From Flavobacteriaceae bacterium (GTDB lineage Bacteria > Bacteroidota > Bacteroidia > Flavobacteriales > Flavobacteriaceae), in contig CANHMG010000012.1 of NCBI GenBank assembly GCA_947461795.1, positions 1-36,239 on the forward strand: a stretch of 36,239 nucleotides of DNA, written 5' to 3'. The position numbers were made by a program, and so were the translations under genes. The notes beneath the pieces were generated by a model. It was not told where the DNA came from, did not search any database, and was given only the letters and a program-made list of their open reading frames with translations. Numbering within the stretch: the first letter of the stretch is position 1; each line of letters begins with the position of its first letter. Positions 19,819-28,743 of this stretch are shown here, one piece after another.

Positions 19819-22296
19819 ATGAGAAGTCAATTTCACCAATTAAAAATTAATTTTTATCAAAAAATCGCATTACTATTATTTTGTTTGGGATTTCAATTAT
19901 CTAATGCTCAAAGCACTTGTTCTACTGCATTGCCTATTACAGCAGGTACAACTACTGTAGCGGCGATTACTGGAACAAACTTATCTTCTACATGTTCTAC
20001 GGCAGGTTTAGCAGAATGGTATTCCTATACACCTACTCAAAACTATAGTATTACTATAACTTCTGATATACTTATAAATATATGTAAGGATACTAATTTT
20101 AATGTATATACTGGATTGTGTGGTAGTTTAATATGTTATGCTGGAGATGATGATTCGGGCATAATAGCTTGTAATTCAGGTTCTGCAACTACCTATCTTT
20201 CTGTTGATACATTTGATGTAATTGCAGGTAATACGTATTATATTGCTTGGGATAATCGATGGAGTGCAGATGGGTTTGATTTTCAATTGATAGAAGCTCC
20301 TTTTGTACCAAATCTTTGTTCAACTGCAATGCCAATTACAACAGGAATAACTACTGTAAATGCTATAGACGGTGATAATATGGCAACTACATGTTCAACG
20401 ACAACTTTGGCTAAATGGTACGCATATACTCCAACTCAAAATGCTCACACAACAATTACATCTGATTTAAGTACTAACCTTTGTAAAGACACAAATTTTA
20501 GTGTTTATAGAGGTTCATGTACTGGTACATTTACCTGTGTTACTAGTGATGACAATTCTGGAATTTTAGCCTGTAATTCTGGAAATACAAATTCATTTTT
20601 ATCTAAAGCAACATTCGATGTATCAGCAGGGACAACCTATTATATCGTTTGGGATAACAAATGGAGTACAGATGGTTTTGATTTTGAAATAACTGAAGCG
20701 CCAATTATAGTTCCAATTAATTATACTAGTCAAACAATTAGTACTATAACAAGTAACTATAATATTTGTTTAGTAGACATGAATGGAGACCATTTAGATG
20801 ATGTTGTTGGAGTTTCAACAAACAATCTAAAAGTGCATTATCAAGGCACTGGTGGTGCTTTTACTGTTGCCAATTTTTCAGTTCCAGGAACGAGTTTTAT
20901 GCCATCATGGAGTTTAGCTGCTGGAGATTTAAACAAAGATGGGTATAATGATTTAATGTTAGGTGGTGGCAGCGGAGCTTCTTTTTGGACCTCTAATAAT
21001 ACAGGCACAGCCTACACAAGCTATACTCCAGGAGAATATATCTTTTGTCAAAGAACTAACTTTATTGACATCAATAATGATGGTAATTTAGATGCTTTTT
21101 CTTGCCATGATGTTGATCCAAACGTATATTATTTAAATGATGCTTTAGGCAATTTAACCTATTATCAATCTGGAACAACTCCAGGTGCGTATATGTTAGG
21201 AATTACTGCTAGTGGTGGTAATTATGCTTCCTTATGGACCGATTATGACAATGATGGCGATAGAGATATGTTTATTTCAAAATGTTCTGGACCTCCAAGT
21301 GAATTGCATAGAAACGATGGGAATGGTGTATTTACTGATATCTCAGCAATAGCTCAAATTAATGTTCAACCTATTCAATCATGGTCTTCTGCAATAGCGG
21401 ATTTTGATAATGATGGGGATATGGATATTATGATTGGTTCGAATGGAAGTGTTGGGAATAAATTTTTTAAAAACAACCTTGATATAACGAATTCAGTTGA
21501 AGAAGCTTTTACAGAAATCACAATAGGTTCTGGTTTAGATACCAATACGAATCCAAACAGAGATTATATTGCTTATGATTTTGATAACGATGGTTTTGTA
21601 GATATTCTAGGGGGTGGTAGCAAAATCATGTTCAATCAAGGAGACAATACATTTACTCCTATTGTTTATCCAAACGTTACAGTTGGAGCTGTAGGAGATT
21701 TAAATAATGATGGTTTTCTTGACTTTTTAAATGGAAGTACAATTAATTATGCTATTCCAAATCAAAACAATTGGTTTACTTTAGAATTGCAAGGAATTGA
21801 AAGTAATAGTAATGGAATTGGAGCTAGAATTGAATTGTATGGCCCATGGGGGAAACAAATTAGAGACATCAGAAGTGGTGAAGGATTTGAATATATGAGT
21901 TCATTGAACGCTCATTTCGGAATTGGATTAGCCAATACAATTGAAAAAGTTGTAATCAAATGGCCGTCAGGATTAGAAGATACAGTTCTAAATCCAGCTA
22001 TTAATCAATCTTTAAGAGTTACCGAAGGAGCCACCTTAGCTGTAAACAACTATACAAATTCTGAGTTTAGTATTTATCCTATTCCATCCAAACAATTTCT
22101 AAATATTAATATCAAATCAAATTCTACTCAGAATTTCAAATCAGCTCAAATTTTTGATTTAAACGGAAAATTAATTTTAGAATCTCTAGTAACTCCTTTA
22201 AAATTAAATATTGAATCAATCCAAAGTGGAACCTACCTTTTGTTATTAAAGAACGAAAATGGTAAAGGGTTTTCACAAAAATTTATTAAAGAATAA
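19819..22296 (+). CDS. Secreted FG-GAP/ASPIC-UnbV protein with duplicated N-terminal domain and T9SS sorting domain
   Basis: Two N-terminal repeats (CSTALPITAGTTTVAAI..., CSTAMPITTGITTVNAI...); FG-GAP loops; ASPIC/UnbV segment; C-terminus SGTYLLLLKNENGKGFSQKFIKE. Confidence 0.88.
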   Translation: MRSQFHQLKINFYQKIALLLFCLGFQLSNAQSTCSTALPITAGTTTVAAITGTNLSSTCSTAGLAEWYSYTPTQNYSITITSDILINICKDTNFNVYTGLCGSLICYAGDDDSGIIACNSGSATTYLSVDTFDVIAGNTYYIAWDNRWSADGFDFQLIEAPFVPNLCSTAMPITTGITTVNAIDGDNMATTCSTTTLAKWYAYTPTQNAHTTITSDLSTNLCKDTNFSVYRGSCTGTFTCVTSDDNSGILACNSGNTNSFLSKATFDVSAGTTYYIVWDNKWSTDGFDFEITEAPIIVPINYTSQTISTITSNYNICLVDMNGDHLDDVVGVSTNNLKVHYQGTGGAFTVANFSVPGTSFMPSWSLAAGDLNKDGYNDLMLGGGSGASFWTSNNTGTAYTSYTPGEYIFCQRTNFIDINNDGNLDAFSCHDVDPNVYYLNDALGNLTYYQSGTTPGAYMLGITASGGNYASLWTDYDNDGDRDMFISKCSGPPSELHRNDGNGVFTDISAIAQINVQPIQSWSSAIADFDNDGDMDIMIGSNGSVGNKFFKNNLDITNSVEEAFTEITIGSGLDTNTNPNRDYIAYDFDNDGFVDILGGGSKIMFNQGDNTFTPIVYPNVTVGAVGDLNNDGFLDFLNGSTINYAIPNQNNWFTLELQGIESNSNGIGARIELYGPWGKQIRDIRSGEGFEYMSSLNAHFGIGLANTIEKVVIKWPSGLEDTVLNPAINQSLRVTEGATLAVNNYTNSEFSIYPIPSKQFLNINIKSNSTQNFKSAQIFDLNGKLILESLVTPLKLNIESIQSGTYLLLLKNENGKGFSQKFIKE

Positions 22297-22318
22297 ACAC
22301 TAAATTATATTTAAAAAG

Positions 22319-22358
22319 TATCGATTTTACATTTTCTTTTTTCTAAATGAAATCGATA
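22319..22358 (+). terminator. Probable intrinsic terminator
   Basis: TATCGATTT...AAATCGATA stem followed by T-rich tract. Confidence 0.55.
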
Positions 22359-22440
22359 TTTTTTTAATAATATTGAACAAGAGCACTTTACTGTTTTATA
22401 TATATAAATTCATTACATTTGATTTGCTATAAAATTTTCT

Positions 22441-23610
22441 ATGAAAAAACTCTACTTTTTATTATTATTTGTTGCTTTTTTAGCCTTCGGAATACATTCC
22501 TGTTCACTAAATAGTAATGAGGATTATATTCCATTAAATGAAGATTCTAATAAAAATGGAGGTGTCATTTCGGGTCCTATTACACTCGATTTATCTCAAG
22601 TCCCATTTCCTAAACTTTCTGACTATCATTTTTTTGTTGGTGAATTAAAAAATCAAAAACCAGGTTACAAGGTTTTACCATTTGAACCTGCAAGTTCTTT
22701 ATTTACAGATTACGCTCACAAGAAACGATTTGTATGGATGCCAAAAGGAACGAAAGCAACCTTCAATGGGGATTCAAAAGTATTAGAATTACCTATAGGA
22801 GCTGTTTTAATTAAAACTTTTTATTATACTAATGTACAGCCATTGAACACTACTCGAATCATCGAAACCCGTTTAATGATTCGAAAAGCTTCAGGTTGGA
22901 TATTTGCTGATTATGTATGGAATGATGAACAAACGGAAGCTTTTTATAGTCTTCAAGGTAGTTTTACTCCTATAACTTGGAAAGATGAAAACGATGTCAT
23001 AAAAAGTACTGAATATAGAATTCCTGCCGAAGCTCAATGCATTATTTGCCATAAAAAGAAAATACTTGTGAACGAAGTAGAACAAACTATCTTTTTACCT
23101 ATTGGAATAAAACCACAAAGCTTAAACTGGAATTATAATTACGGTACAAATACTAGAAACCAATTAACCAAATGGATTGAGCAAGGTTATTTATTGAATA
23201 ATTTTAGTTATCCAACTGTAACTAATACTGCTGTAAATTATAATGACACTTCAAAACCTATTGAACTGAGAGCTCGCTCGTATGTAGATATTAATTGTGC
23301 TCATTGTCATCAAAATGATAGACATTGTGACTACAGACCTATGCGTTTTGCATTTAATGAAACAGGTCTTGATAACGGACTAGGGAATACTAATTTGGGA
23401 GTTTGTGTAAACACAGAAGACATGCAAGATTTTCCAACCGAATTAAATACAATTGTAAAACCAGGAAGCATCGAAAGATCTATGATGTATTATAGGTTAA
23501 ATACAACTAACGAAGCCTACAGAATGCCTCTACATGGCAGAACAATAATTCATGAAGAAGGAATTGCACTCATAGAACAATGGATTAATTCTTTGCATGA
23601 TTGTCCTTAA
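22441..23610 (+). CDS. Diheme c-type cytochrome lipoprotein (SO_2930-like family), paralogue of 16369-17499
   Basis: Lipobox FGIHSCSLNS; CXXCH motifs CIICH and CAHCH; shared YAHKKRFVWMPKGTKATF, RMPLHGRTIIHEEGI. Confidence 0.82.
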   Translation: MKKLYFLLLFVAFLAFGIHSCSLNSNEDYIPLNEDSNKNGGVISGPITLDLSQVPFPKLSDYHFFVGELKNQKPGYKVLPFEPASSLFTDYAHKKRFVWMPKGTKATFNGDSKVLELPIGAVLIKTFYYTNVQPLNTTRIIETRLMIRKASGWIFADYVWNDEQTEAFYSLQGSFTPITWKDENDVIKSTEYRIPAEAQCIICHKKKILVNEVEQTIFLPIGIKPQSLNWNYNYGTNTRNQLTKWIEQGYLLNNFSYPTVTNTAVNYNDTSKPIELRARSYVDINCAHCHQNDRHCDYRPMRFAFNETGLDNGLGNTNLGVCVNTEDMQDFPTELNTIVKPGSIERSMMYYRLNTTNEAYRMPLHGRTIIHEEGIALIEQWINSLHDCP

Positions 23611-23632
23611 AACTAATTAAAACTAAATACCA

Positions 23633-26092
23633 ATGAAAAAATTTACATTACTTTTTGTTTTGCTATTTTTAGCGCAACATTCCAAAGCACAAGATACGTG
23701 TGCTACTGCAATACCTTTAACAGGTTTTGGTTATTATGTGGTGGATGCTATTAATGGATCTCAAGTTCCTACTCCACTTTGTGATACTCAATATGGAGCA
23801 GTTCCTGCAACTCGTCCTCCTGGTGGAGAATGGTATGTATATACACCAACACAAGATTATTCTGTAAAAGTCACTACTGATCTTGCAGTAAACACACCTC
23901 TTATCGACACCCGTTTTCATGTTTATACAGGAAGTTGTGACAATTTGATTTGTTATGAAGGAGATGATGATAGTGGTTCTGGTAACTCATCAACAAGTGT
24001 TTTTAATGTAATAGCTAATACTACCTATTATATCGCTTTTGATAATCGATGGACTTCATTAGGATTTACTTTTCAACTTACTGAAGATGTATTTGTTCCT
24101 AATCCTTGTAGTTCTGCAACTCCAATAACCGCTGGAGTGACAACTGTAAATGCTATCGATGAAACCAACATTCTTACAACATGTTCTAATGAAACAATGG
24201 CAAAATGGTATTCTTATACACCAACTAGTAATTATGAAGTAACTTTATCTTCTGATTTGGTACAAAATACTTGTTTAAACACCGATTTTAATGTCTATTC
24301 AGGAACATGTGCTAATTTAGCTTGTTATGCATCTGACGATGATTCTGGTGTGATAACTTGTAGCACTGACAATTCGTCTTCGTTACTTTCTAAAAAAACA
24401 TTTACTGTTGCAGCTGGAGTTACTTATTATATCTCATGGAATAATCATTATTCTGCTGTCGGTTTTGATTTTGAATTAACAGAAACACCTATTATTATTC
24501 CAATACAATATAATATACAATCAATTTCGACTGTCAATAGTACCTACAACATTTGTGTTGTTGACATGAATGGTGATAGTTTAGATGATATTGTAGGTGT
24601 TAGCGCTAATAATTTAAAAATAAATTATCAGCAACCAGGTGGAACATTTACAAATTCCAATTTTACAGTTTCTGGAACAAGTTTTCTACCATCATGGAGT
24701 ATGGCAGCTGGAGATTATAACAGAGACGGTTATAATGATTTAGTATTAGGTAGCGGAAGTGGCCTTTCTGTATGGACAGCTCAAGATTCTGGAAGTGGCT
24801 ATACTGCGTATACACCTGGTGAATATATTTTCTGTCAAAGAACCAATTTTGCCGACTTAAATAACGATGGAAATCTAGATGTTTTCTCTTGTCATGATAT
24901 TGCTCCAAATGCCTATTATCTAAATGACAATGCAGGTAATTTAACTTATTACCAATCAACTGTTACAGCTGGAGCAATGAGTATAGGGGCAGTTGGAGGT
25001 AATTATTCAACATTATTTACCGACTTCGACAATGATGGAGATACTGACGTGTTTATCTCTAAATGTTCTGGACCACCATGTGAATTGCATAGAAATGATG
25101 GAAATGGGGTGTATACAGATATTTCTGCATTGGCTCAGATAAATGTTACTCCAATCCAAACTTGGTCATCTGGTATCGCTGATTTTGATAATGATGGCGA
25201 TATGGATATTATAATTACTTCTAGTGGTAGTTTACATAAATTTTTTAGAAACAATTTAGATACTACTAATGCTGTAGAAGAAGCCTATACAAATATCACT
25301 GCTGGTTCAGGTTGGGATACCAATACATCTACCAACATTGATAATGTTTCGTATGATTTTGATAATGATGGACTTGTAGATGTATTAGGTGGTGGTGGAA
25401 AAATCATGTTCAATAAAGGTAATAATTATTTTGCTCCAACAGCTTATCCTGCAACTGGTGGCTTTAATGCAATTAGTGTAGGTGCCGTAGGAGATTTAAA
25501 TAACGATGGATTTCTTGACATTTTAAATGGTAGTGCAGTTCGATATGCTATTCCAAATGGAAACAATTGGTTTAAAGTTCTTTTACAAGGAATTCAAAGT
25601 AATACGAATGGAATTGGAACTAGATTAGAAATTTATGGTGATTTTGGAATACAAATAAGAGATATAAGAAGTGGTGAAGGATTTAAATATATGAGCTCCT
25701 TAAATGGTCATTTCGGACTTGGTCAATATACTTCTATAAATAAATTAGTGGTTAAATGGCCTTCTGGAATTGTGGATACTTATTTAAATCCGGAAATAAA
25801 TGCAGCTTTTAGAGTAACTGAAGGTGCTACTTTAGCTGTAAATGGAAATACTAAATCTGTTTTTAGTATTTATCCTAACCCTGCCAATCAATATCTTAAT
25901 ATTAATTTAGATCCAAGCTCAAAAGAAAAATTAGTTGCTGCTCAAATATTTGATTTAAACGGAAGATTAGTTCAAGAATCTCAATTAACTTCATTAAAAT
26001 TAAATATTGAATCTATTCAAAGTGGAACTTATCTTCTCTTATTGAAAAATGAAAATGGGAAAGGATTTTCTCAAAAATTCATTAAAGAATAA
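23633..26092 (+). CDS. Secreted FG-GAP/ASPIC-UnbV protein with duplicated N-terminal domain and T9SS sorting domain
   Basis: Signal peptide ending SKAQ; FG-GAP loops (DFDNDGDTDV, DFDNDGDMDI); NGIGTRLEIYGDFGIQIRDIRSGEGFKYMSSLNGHFGLG...VVKWPSG; T9SS C-terminus. Confidence 0.88.
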   Translation: MKKFTLLFVLLFLAQHSKAQDTCATAIPLTGFGYYVVDAINGSQVPTPLCDTQYGAVPATRPPGGEWYVYTPTQDYSVKVTTDLAVNTPLIDTRFHVYTGSCDNLICYEGDDDSGSGNSSTSVFNVIANTTYYIAFDNRWTSLGFTFQLTEDVFVPNPCSSATPITAGVTTVNAIDETNILTTCSNETMAKWYSYTPTSNYEVTLSSDLVQNTCLNTDFNVYSGTCANLACYASDDDSGVITCSTDNSSSLLSKKTFTVAAGVTYYISWNNHYSAVGFDFELTETPIIIPIQYNIQSISTVNSTYNICVVDMNGDSLDDIVGVSANNLKINYQQPGGTFTNSNFTVSGTSFLPSWSMAAGDYNRDGYNDLVLGSGSGLSVWTAQDSGSGYTAYTPGEYIFCQRTNFADLNNDGNLDVFSCHDIAPNAYYLNDNAGNLTYYQSTVTAGAMSIGAVGGNYSTLFTDFDNDGDTDVFISKCSGPPCELHRNDGNGVYTDISALAQINVTPIQTWSSGIADFDNDGDMDIIITSSGSLHKFFRNNLDTTNAVEEAYTNITAGSGWDTNTSTNIDNVSYDFDNDGLVDVLGGGGKIMFNKGNNYFAPTAYPATGGFNAISVGAVGDLNNDGFLDILNGSAVRYAIPNGNNWFKVLLQGIQSNTNGIGTRLEIYGDFGIQIRDIRSGEGFKYMSSLNGHFGLGQYTSINKLVVKWPSGIVDTYLNPEINAAFRVTEGATLAVNGNTKSVFSIYPNPANQYLNINLDPSSKEKLVAAQIFDLNGRLVQESQLTSLKLNIESIQSGTYLLLLKNENGKGFSQKFIKE

Positions 26093-26145
26093 CTTCTAAA
26101 AAGCATTTAACAATAGTTGAATAAAAACAAGTATTATTAATACTT

Positions 26146-26188
26146 ACATCGATTTGATACTATTTTTTTGATAGTTTCAAATCGATGT
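26146..26188 (+). terminator. Strong intrinsic terminator
   Basis: ACATCGATTTGA.ACTAT-loop-ATAGT.TCAAATCGATGT then TTTTATTTT. Confidence 0.75.
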
Positions 26189-26393
26189 TTTATTTTATCT
26201 TCTTTTGGTATTGATTGTTATTCTTTATAAAGAAAAGAAAATAATGTTTCTATATTCAATGAAAACAATAAAGAAAAGTGAATTTATTAAACCTAAGTGA
26301 ATCATTAAATATCGTTCTAGTCTTTTACTTTTGAAAGAGGAAAAAGGTAACTACCTTTCACAAAAATTAAAAAAATAAATACAATTCAAGCAA

Positions 26394-26425
26394 AAAAAAA
26401 CCTGCCAAGTTTGACAGGTTTGTTT
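26394..26425 (-). terminator. Intrinsic terminator of the DUF5777-like gene
   Basis: AAACCTGtCAAACTTGgCAGGTTT followed by T tract on the minus strand. Confidence 0.65.
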
Positions 26426-26430
26426 GTTTT

Positions 26431-27270
26431 TTAAAAAACTCGAAGTAGATTGAATCCGAAGAATATTTGGCCTTTATTCCAATCTCCGTTTGTATTACCA
26501 AGAAATCCTGCTTCATGTATTCCTTGTGAGTTCGATAAATGCATTTGAAAAACATGCCCACCTGTTTCTAAATCAACTCCAATTGACAATGGATCTACAA
26601 AAGTAGAAGTTGCTGTTCTATTCAAATGAGTAGCATAATCAACATTGACAGACAATCTGTTAGTCAGTTTAAACCTTCCTCCCATGCCAATGGCGTATTG
26701 CGAATTGTCTTGCAAATCATTCGCAACAAAATTTTCATGAAAATACGTTGGAGCCAATTCTAAGGATAATCTTTTTGAGATTTTGCTAGAAATTAAAAGT
26801 TGGGAAACATAAATCATTCTATCTGCAAATTTCATTTTTGGATAATTATTTTCCTTCAATAGATTATTAAAAGCTAAACTATTAAAACCAACAATAGTGA
26901 ATGGAAAACCATCTTTTGTTTGTTCTTGAAATCTATATTTTGCAGAAAAATCAAATGCTTGTTCACTTCTAGCACCACTTATCGTAAGCCATTTTCTAAA
27001 CCCATATAAAAATTTTATTTGAGTAACTGCATTATCTAAACCCCAAAATCCTTCAGATCCGTCTTTAATAGAACCAAATCTATGAGCGATAATCAAATAC
27101 ATATCACCTTTTGCAGCTAATTTGGTAGACTCTAAGTTTACAATTTTGAGTGCCTTAAAGGCTGATTCTACAGGTTGATTTTTAGGAACACTATCCATTC
27201 CCGCTAATAAATCATCTTGAGCAAATGTAAAAAGGGGTAATAAAATTAGAAGTGAGAAAAATTTTTTCAT
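26431..27270 (-). CDS. DUF5777-like outer-membrane beta-barrel protein
   Basis: Signal peptide MKKFFSLLILLPLFTFAQ; IAHRFGSIKDGSEGFWGLDNA, alternating barrel-like strands, terminal aromatic. Confidence 0.75.
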   Translation of the reverse strand: MKKFFSLLILLPLFTFAQDDLLAGMDSVPKNQPVESAFKALKIVNLESTKLAAKGDMYLIIAHRFGSIKDGSEGFWGLDNAVTQIKFLYGFRKWLTISGARSEQAFDFSAKYRFQEQTKDGFPFTIVGFNSLAFNNLLKENNYPKMKFADRMIYVSQLLISSKISKRLSLELAPTYFHENFVANDLQDNSQYAIGMGGRFKLTNRLSVNVDYATHLNRTATSTFVDPLSIGVDLETGGHVFQMHLSNSQGIHEAGFLGNTNGDWNKGQIFFGFNLLRVF

Positions 27271-27314
27271 TATGAAATGGTTATTGCTATTTAAATTATT
27301 TTTTTAAAACGAAA

Positions 27315-27707
27315 CTATTCAGATATTGAAGCTTGGTCGATTTTTAACTCTTCCAACAAATCATCATACCCTAAAAAACGACCTTTTATTTTTATTGCTT
27401 TTTGAATTACTATGCCATTTAGAAGTGAATCTTTAAAAACCGCAGATAGTTTTTCATCCAAAACAACGGTATGACTTGTTAAATCAATATTGGTAATGAT
27501 TCCAGAAACTTCAATAGTTTTGTCCAAATATTTAGTATTAGAAGCTACGGCATCCGATGCAAACTGACGCTGCAATTCTTTTACAGTTACAGAATACTTG
27601 GCGTCTTCATTTGCTATATCACGATGCTCTTGATACATGTAAAAATACATTCCAATTCCAAAAGCTACCAATAACAAAATACTACCTATTATTAATTTCT
27701 TTTTCAT
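27315..27707 (-). CDS. Membrane-anchored OB-fold (tRNA_anti-like) protein
   Basis: N-terminal TM (IIGSILLLVAFGIGMYFYMY) plus OB-fold-like strand pattern (KTIEVSGIITNIDLTSHTVVLDEKLSAVF). Confidence 0.55.
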   Translation of the reverse strand: MKKKLIIGSILLLVAFGIGMYFYMYQEHRDIANEDAKYSVTVKELQRQFASDAVASNTKYLDKTIEVSGIITNIDLTSHTVVLDEKLSAVFKDSLLNGIVIQKAIKIKGRFLGYDDLLEELKIDQASISE

Positions 27708-27790
27708 ATTAAATCTTTTTTACAAATCTAATTTTTAATTTTAAAAATAACTTTTTTTATAGCTAAAAATATTTATTTTTGAATAAAAAT

Positions 27791-28159
27791 ATGAAAATGA
27801 ATTCATACAAATTACTTTTCCTTTTTGGAATTACTATACTATCAAGTTGCTCCAACAATAGCACATCAGACCTTATCGAACCCATTCCATTTGTAGAAAA
27901 TGTTACGTATTTAGATAACATAAAACCTATTATCGAATCCAATTGTCTTTCGTGCCATAGTTCACCTCCACAAAATTATGCTCCTATGCAACTTACAACA
28001 TACAATGATGTAAAATTGGCAGTACAAAACAGAGGTTTAATTGGTCGTATTACTCGAGATGAAGGAGCATCAGGATTAATGCCTAATGGCGGCCCTAAAT
28101 TACTTCAATCTAAAATAGATTTAATTATTAAATGGAGAGATCAAGGTTTTCAAGAATAA
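27791..28159 (+). CDS. Small c-type cytochrome-like lipoprotein
   Basis: Lipobox ILSSCSN and one heme-binding CXXCH (NCLSCHSS); start corrected from TTG 27779 to ATG 27791. Confidence 0.78.
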   Translation: MKMNSYKLLFLFGITILSSCSNNSTSDLIEPIPFVENVTYLDNIKPIIESNCLSCHSSPPQNYAPMQLTTYNDVKLAVQNRGLIGRITRDEGASGLMPNGGPKLLQSKIDLIIKWRDQGFQE

Positions 28160-28171
28160 ACAATACTAATC

Positions 28172-28711
28172 ATGAAAAAAATATTTTTACTACTAGCCTT
28201 ATTCCTACTATCAGTAGGTCACGCTCAAGATAAAATGATTACCAAAACCGGGAAAATCACTTTTGAAGCTTCAGTACCTGCATTTGAAGAAGTAAAAGGA
28301 AAAAACGAAGGCGTAACTTGTGTATTAAATCCAAAGACTGGTGAAATTGCTAGCTTGGCTTTGATGAAAGGATTTCGTTTTAAATTGGCTTTAATGGAAG
28401 AACATTTCAACGAAAATTACATCAATAGCGATACTTATCCAAAAGCTACTTTCAAAGGAAAAATTGAAAATTTTGATGCTACTGCTTTAACGACAACTGC
28501 CAAAGATTACACCATTAAAGGAAAGTTAGAACTTCATGGAAAAACGAACGAAGTTACTTCTATTGCTAAAATTAGAAAAACAGAGGGTGGGATTGAAATA
28601 ATGACCAACTTTAGTGTCAATTCTGAAGATTACGCCATTGCAATTCCTGCTGTCGTAAAGAGCAAAGTCTCCAATAAAGTAAAAGTAAAAGCTGAATTTA
28701 TTGTAAAATAA
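28172..28711 (+). CDS. YceI family periplasmic protein
   Basis: Signal peptide ending GHAQ; TKTGKITFEASVP, NSDTYPKATFKGKI, KGKLELHGKTNEVT typical of YceI. Confidence 0.87.
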   Translation: MKKIFLLLALFLLSVGHAQDKMITKTGKITFEASVPAFEEVKGKNEGVTCVLNPKTGEIASLALMKGFRFKLALMEEHFNENYINSDTYPKATFKGKIENFDATALTTTAKDYTIKGKLELHGKTNEVTSIAKIRKTEGGIEIMTNFSVNSEDYAIAIPAVVKSKVSNKVKVKAEFIVK

Positions 28712-28718
28712 AAAAATG

Positions 28719-28743
28719 TCTCAAGAAATTGAGATTTTTTTTT
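28719..28743. terminator. Intrinsic terminator between convergent genes
   Basis: TCTCAA-GAAA-TTGAGA followed by T9 tract. Confidence 0.65.

Noticed and set aside
18630-24959. Minus-strand ORFs at 18630, 19299, 22891, 23717 and 24663
   Set aside because: Antisense shadows within the well-supported cytochrome and ASPIC genes.
16369-26092. Mobile element or horizontally acquired island carrying the cytochrome/ASPIC genes
   Set aside because: No integrase, transposase, tRNA junction or flanking direct repeats were visible; tandem duplication explains the layout.
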